From: Acidimicrobiaceae bacterium
GTDB lineage: Bacteria; Actinomycetota; Acidimicrobiia; Acidimicrobiales; Acidimicrobiaceae
Reading direction: 5' to 3'
Length of the DNA stretch: 8,750 nucleotides
Assembly (NCBI GenBank): GCA_013044415.1
Contig: JABEUO010000178.1
Location: 1-8,750 of the forward strand
Every line of letters begins with the position of its first letter. The stretch's first letter is position 1. A program made the position numbers and the translations under genes. The notes under the pieces are model-generated. The model ran no database searches. It worked only from the letters and a program-made list of their open reading frames with translations, and had not been told where the DNA came from. This document shows, one piece after another, positions 6,946-8,750 of the stretch.

Positions 6946-7228
6946 GAACATACCTTCATCTAAAGAAACCGAACTCGTTCCTATCGAAATTGTGTTTGAC
7001 ACCCTTGAGAAAACCCCGCTAAGCAAAATAGCCCGACGCCTAAAGCGGACGGTTCTCCTGCAGCGAGCACTCCTCATTTGAAATAAATGTAAACCTGGCC
7101 AGCGAGGGGTAGCGAAAAATGATACACCCTACAGGGTCGGTGAGTGAAAAGCATTTTCGACTTTTGGCAAGCACGTCTCGTCCAGTTTCGGACAAATTAC
7201 ATCTATAAATGACGGCTCGCTGTGGTTT

Positions 7229-7256
7229 TCGTCACAATTTTGAAATACGATATATA
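7229..7256 (+). promoter_or_regulatory. Candidate promoter for ctaG
   Basis: TCGTCA (7229-7234, four of six positions of TTGACA) is followed after 16 nt by TATATA (7251-7256, four of six of TATAAT). Transcription would start near 7263, giving a leader of about 25 nt that contains the G-rich ribosome binding site. Weak consensus on both boxes keeps this tentative. Confidence 0.3.
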
Positions 7257-7288
7257 GGTAGTAGTTCTGGAAAAAAGGGGGGTTGAGG

Positions 7289-8386
7289 TTGCTATTTTTA
7301 GTCGCTTCAAAGCACCCAGTTGCCAAGTTTTCGCTACCATACAATTTGCACCTTTTGGATCTGGCTATCACCCTCGCCGCATTCCTCCTCTATTACATAG
7401 TCCTCGCACATCACGGCAAGGAGATTGACTCCGCTTCCCGCGTTGCAGCCCATCCGTCAAATACTCAAAGAAATGAGTTGGAGGTGCCGCATGCGATTGA
7501 ACTGGACGCGGAGACCTACAAGGACACCATCGACAATAGATATCCAACCGACCCCGATGACTTACCAGAACTCTACGTTGATGATGATGACGAGGAGGAT
7601 GAGGAGCCAGGCTGGTTAGCCGAGAAAAATAGGCTTTTTTGGGCGGCAAGCTCCACTAGAGAGAAGTTCTACTTCACCTTAGGTGCGCTGACGTTGTACT
7701 TCGCTAACTCCTGGCCACTTGCAGACCTTGCCGACAAGTATTCGATCCTGGCACATCTTATGCAACATCTCTATATCGCGCTAATTGCGGTGCCATTGAT
7801 GCTAGTGGGTACCCCCCGATGGGTCTTTGGAAGACTGACCAAGCCACGCTTCCTTGATTGGACTCTTTCCAAGGTAACTAGGTCTTTCGTTGCAACGGTC
7901 ATCTTCTCCATCACAATGGTTTCGACGATGCTTCCGCCGATTGTCTCAGCCGAAACCAGTTCCTGGCTATTTCATGATTTCGTCCATCTCTGGATTGGCC
8001 TCGCAGCTGCGATCATGTGGATACCGGCGCTTAAGCTCCTTCCAGGTACCAGACAGCTCACCACCGCCGGGCGTATCGCATATCTATTCACCCAAAGCCT
8101 CCTCCCCAATGTTCCGGCTATCGTGTTGGTATTCTCCAGGCACTCGTTTTACCCAATGTATGCTAAAACCGCTGCCGCTATTGGCATCTCCGCAGTCGCC
8201 GACCAGCAACTCGCAGGGGCCGTCGGGAAAATCTTCTCACTGCTTGTCTTCTGGGGGGCCGCCGTTGGCATACTACTGCGGGCCAATCGAGATGAAGAGC
8301 TTGGGGTTGATCCAGACCTAATAACATGGGATGACGTCGAACGCGAATTTGAGCGTACCTCGAAGAAGGTTACGCCAGAAAACTAG
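7289..8386 (+). CDS. ctaG: CtaG-type (caa3_CtaG family) cytochrome c oxidase assembly membrane protein
   Basis: Polytopic membrane protein of the caa3_CtaG family, which is needed for maturation of the copper-containing cytochrome c oxidase in aerobic Gram-positive bacteria; the exact molecular step is not settled. Seven hydrophobic segments are visible (about 21-40, 126-146, 152-174, 198-220, 226-248, 263-283, 311-331). Family marks include SPLADLA-like SWPLADLADKY before AHLMQHLYIALIAVPLMLVGTP (155-176, histidines 156 and 160), a conserved-looking HDFVHLWIG (229-237), and ADQQLAG (304-310) before the last segment. No ATG occurs in frame before the third segment, so a TTG must be used. TTG 7289 is chosen because AGGGGG (7276-7281) stands 7 nt before it; TTG 7283 is possible but abuts that site. 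Odd feature: about 80 hydrophilic residues separate the first two segments, including DDDDEEDEE near 98-106, whereas family members usually have a short loop there. No oxidase subunit genes are in the window; typA follows on the same strand after 73 bp. Confidence 0.85.
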   Translation: MLFLVASKHPVAKFSLPYNLHLLDLAITLAAFLLYYIVLAHHGKEIDSASRVAAHPSNTQRNELEVPHAIELDAETYKDTIDNRYPTDPDDLPELYVDDDDEEDEEPGWLAEKNRLFWAASSTREKFYFTLGALTLYFANSWPLADLADKYSILAHLMQHLYIALIAVPLMLVGTPRWVFGRLTKPRFLDWTLSKVTRSFVATVIFSITMVSTMLPPIVSAETSSWLFHDFVHLWIGLAAAIMWIPALKLLPGTRQLTTAGRIAYLFTQSLLPNVPAIVLVFSRHSFYPMYAKTAAAIGISAVADQQLAGAVGKIFSLLVFWGAAVGILLRANRDEELGVDPDLITWDDVEREFERTSKKVTPEN

Positions 8387-8394
8387 GCGGCGCA

Positions 8395-8432
8395 GCGCAA
8401 CTCCAAACTAGGAACTCCTAGTAGATTTGCGC
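8395..8432. promoter_or_regulatory. 38-bp interrupted inverted repeat between ctaG and typA
   Basis: Outer arms GCGCAA (8395-8400) and TTGCGC (8427-8432) and inner arms ACTAGGA (8407-8413) and TCCTAGT (8416-8422) are perfectly complementary, separated by an internal loop of 6 and 4 nt. It begins 9 nt after the ctaG stop. As RNA it folds into a two-part hairpin, but there is no following T-run, so an intrinsic terminator is doubtful. The right half sits where the -35 of a typA promoter with a TATAAA (8443-8448) would be, so an operator is equally possible. Confidence 0.45.
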
Positions 8433-8459
8433 GAAGAGCCCATATAAATTAGGAGAAAA

Positions 8460-8750
8460 GTGCCCGTCAGGGAAGATCTGCGAAACATCGCCATTATTGC
8501 CCATGTAGACCACGGCAAGACAACACTAGTGGACTCAATGCTCAAGCAGTCCGGAGTCTTTAGGGACAACCAAGAGGTTCAAGATCGGGTGTTAGATTCG
8601 GGCGATCTAGAGCGCGAGAAGGGCATAACGATCCTCGCCAAAAATATCGCTATCAATTGGCATGGTTTGAGGGTCAACATAGTTGACACACCCGGCCACG
8701 CCGACTTCGGCGGAGAGGTAGAGCGAGGATTGCTAATGGTAGACGGAGCA
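8460..8750 (+). CDS. typA: Ribosome-associated GTPase TypA/BipA, N-terminal part
   Basis: Translational GTPase of the elongation-factor family that binds the ribosome and acts in stress, cold and ribosome-assembly responses. Only the first 97 codons are in the window, of about 600-640 in the full family. Motifs: G1 AHVDHGKT (14-21), then DRVLDSGDLEREKGITILAKN (42-62) carrying the G2 threonine (Thr57) and the TypA-specific spacing and wording, and G3 DTPGHADFGGEVER (76-89). The DSGDLEREKGITI wording separates it from EF-G and LepA. The GTG start is supported by AGGAG (8451-8455) 4 nt upstream and by the position of G1 near the N-terminus. A TATAAA at 8443-8448 would give a very short leader if it is the -10. 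It lies 73 bp downstream of ctaG on the same strand with an inverted repeat between them, so co-transcription is uncertain. Confidence 0.95.
   Translation, partial: MPVREDLRNIAIIAHVDHGKTTLVDSMLKQSGVFRDNQEVQDRVLDSGDLEREKGITILAKNIAINWHGLRVNIVDTPGHADFGGEVERGLLMVDGA

Larger units (their letters stand above)
6700..7288. other. Long divergent intergenic region between pafBC-like and ctaG-like genes
   Basis: About 590 bp with no convincing gene. Within it are a GC-rich leader hairpin next to the pafBC start, a pair of 29-bp imperfect direct repeats 60 bp apart, a pair of AAAAAGTGTC-type direct repeats, a short inverted repeat ACCCT/AGGGT (7126-7137), and a candidate promoter before ctaG. A perfect TTGACA (6996-7001) lacks a good -10 at 16-18 nt. 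A 25-codon reading frame (7209-7286) ends overlapping a possible ctaG start. No tRNA or known riboswitch fold was recognised. Confidence 0.55.

Noticed and set aside
6996..7025. Perfect TTGACA -35 hexamer on the plus strand
   Set aside because: No acceptable -10 at 16-18 nt (TAAGCA at best), and it lies about 290 bp from ctaG.
7134..7156. GGGTCGGTG resembling the PafBC/RecA-NDp promoter box TTGTCRGTG
   Set aside because: Seven of nine positions match, but the expected TANNNT eight bases downstream reads GCATTT, so there is no -10 element.
7129..7371. 80-residue minus-strand frame before and across the ctaG start
   Set aside because: Overlaps the start and first membrane segment of ctaG, low-complexity translation, no supporting signals.

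Overview
The window looks like chromosomal DNA of an actinobacterium of intermediate GC, roughly half G+C by eye. The main clues are a fused PafB-PafC type WYL regulator (an essentially actinobacterial family), GTG/TTG starts, and ordinary housekeeping genes at both ends. A member of the Acidimicrobiia would fit, but that placement is inference. No tRNA, rRNA, CRISPR array, insertion sequence, integrase or conjugation (T4SS) gene was seen.

Layout: 1-1389 (-) is most of an acyl-CoA synthetase whose C-terminus lies beyond the window edge. 1390-1550 is an AT-rich intergenic stretch with a candidate promoter for it. 1551-3962 (-) encodes a MobF/TrwC-type relaxase-like protein; its histidine metal triad is intact, but its helicase half has lost the recognisable ATPase motifs. 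Divergent from it is a RimJ/RimL-like GNAT acetyltransferase (4168-4731, +), which converges with an 18-bp gap on a fused PafBC-like regulator (4750-6699, -). A gene-free region of almost 600 bp (6700-7288) follows; it holds imperfect direct repeats, a leader hairpin and a candidate promoter. Then come a CtaG-type cytochrome oxidase assembly membrane protein (7289-8386, +) with an unusual acidic loop, a 38-bp inverted repeat, and the first 97 codons of the TypA/BipA GTPase (8460 to the window end, +).

How they fit together: the genes form no single operon. TypA (stress-related translation GTPase), PafBC (DNA-damage transcription activator), CtaG (respiratory oxidase maturation) and the acyl-CoA ligase (lipid metabolism) are separate functions. 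The relaxase-like gene is the odd one: it is normally a conjugation enzyme, yet it stands alone among chromosomal genes with an apparently dead helicase domain. It is the best candidate for something undescribed, either a domesticated ssDNA-handling protein or a decaying relic of a mobile element. The uninterrupted 804-codon frame argues against simple decay.
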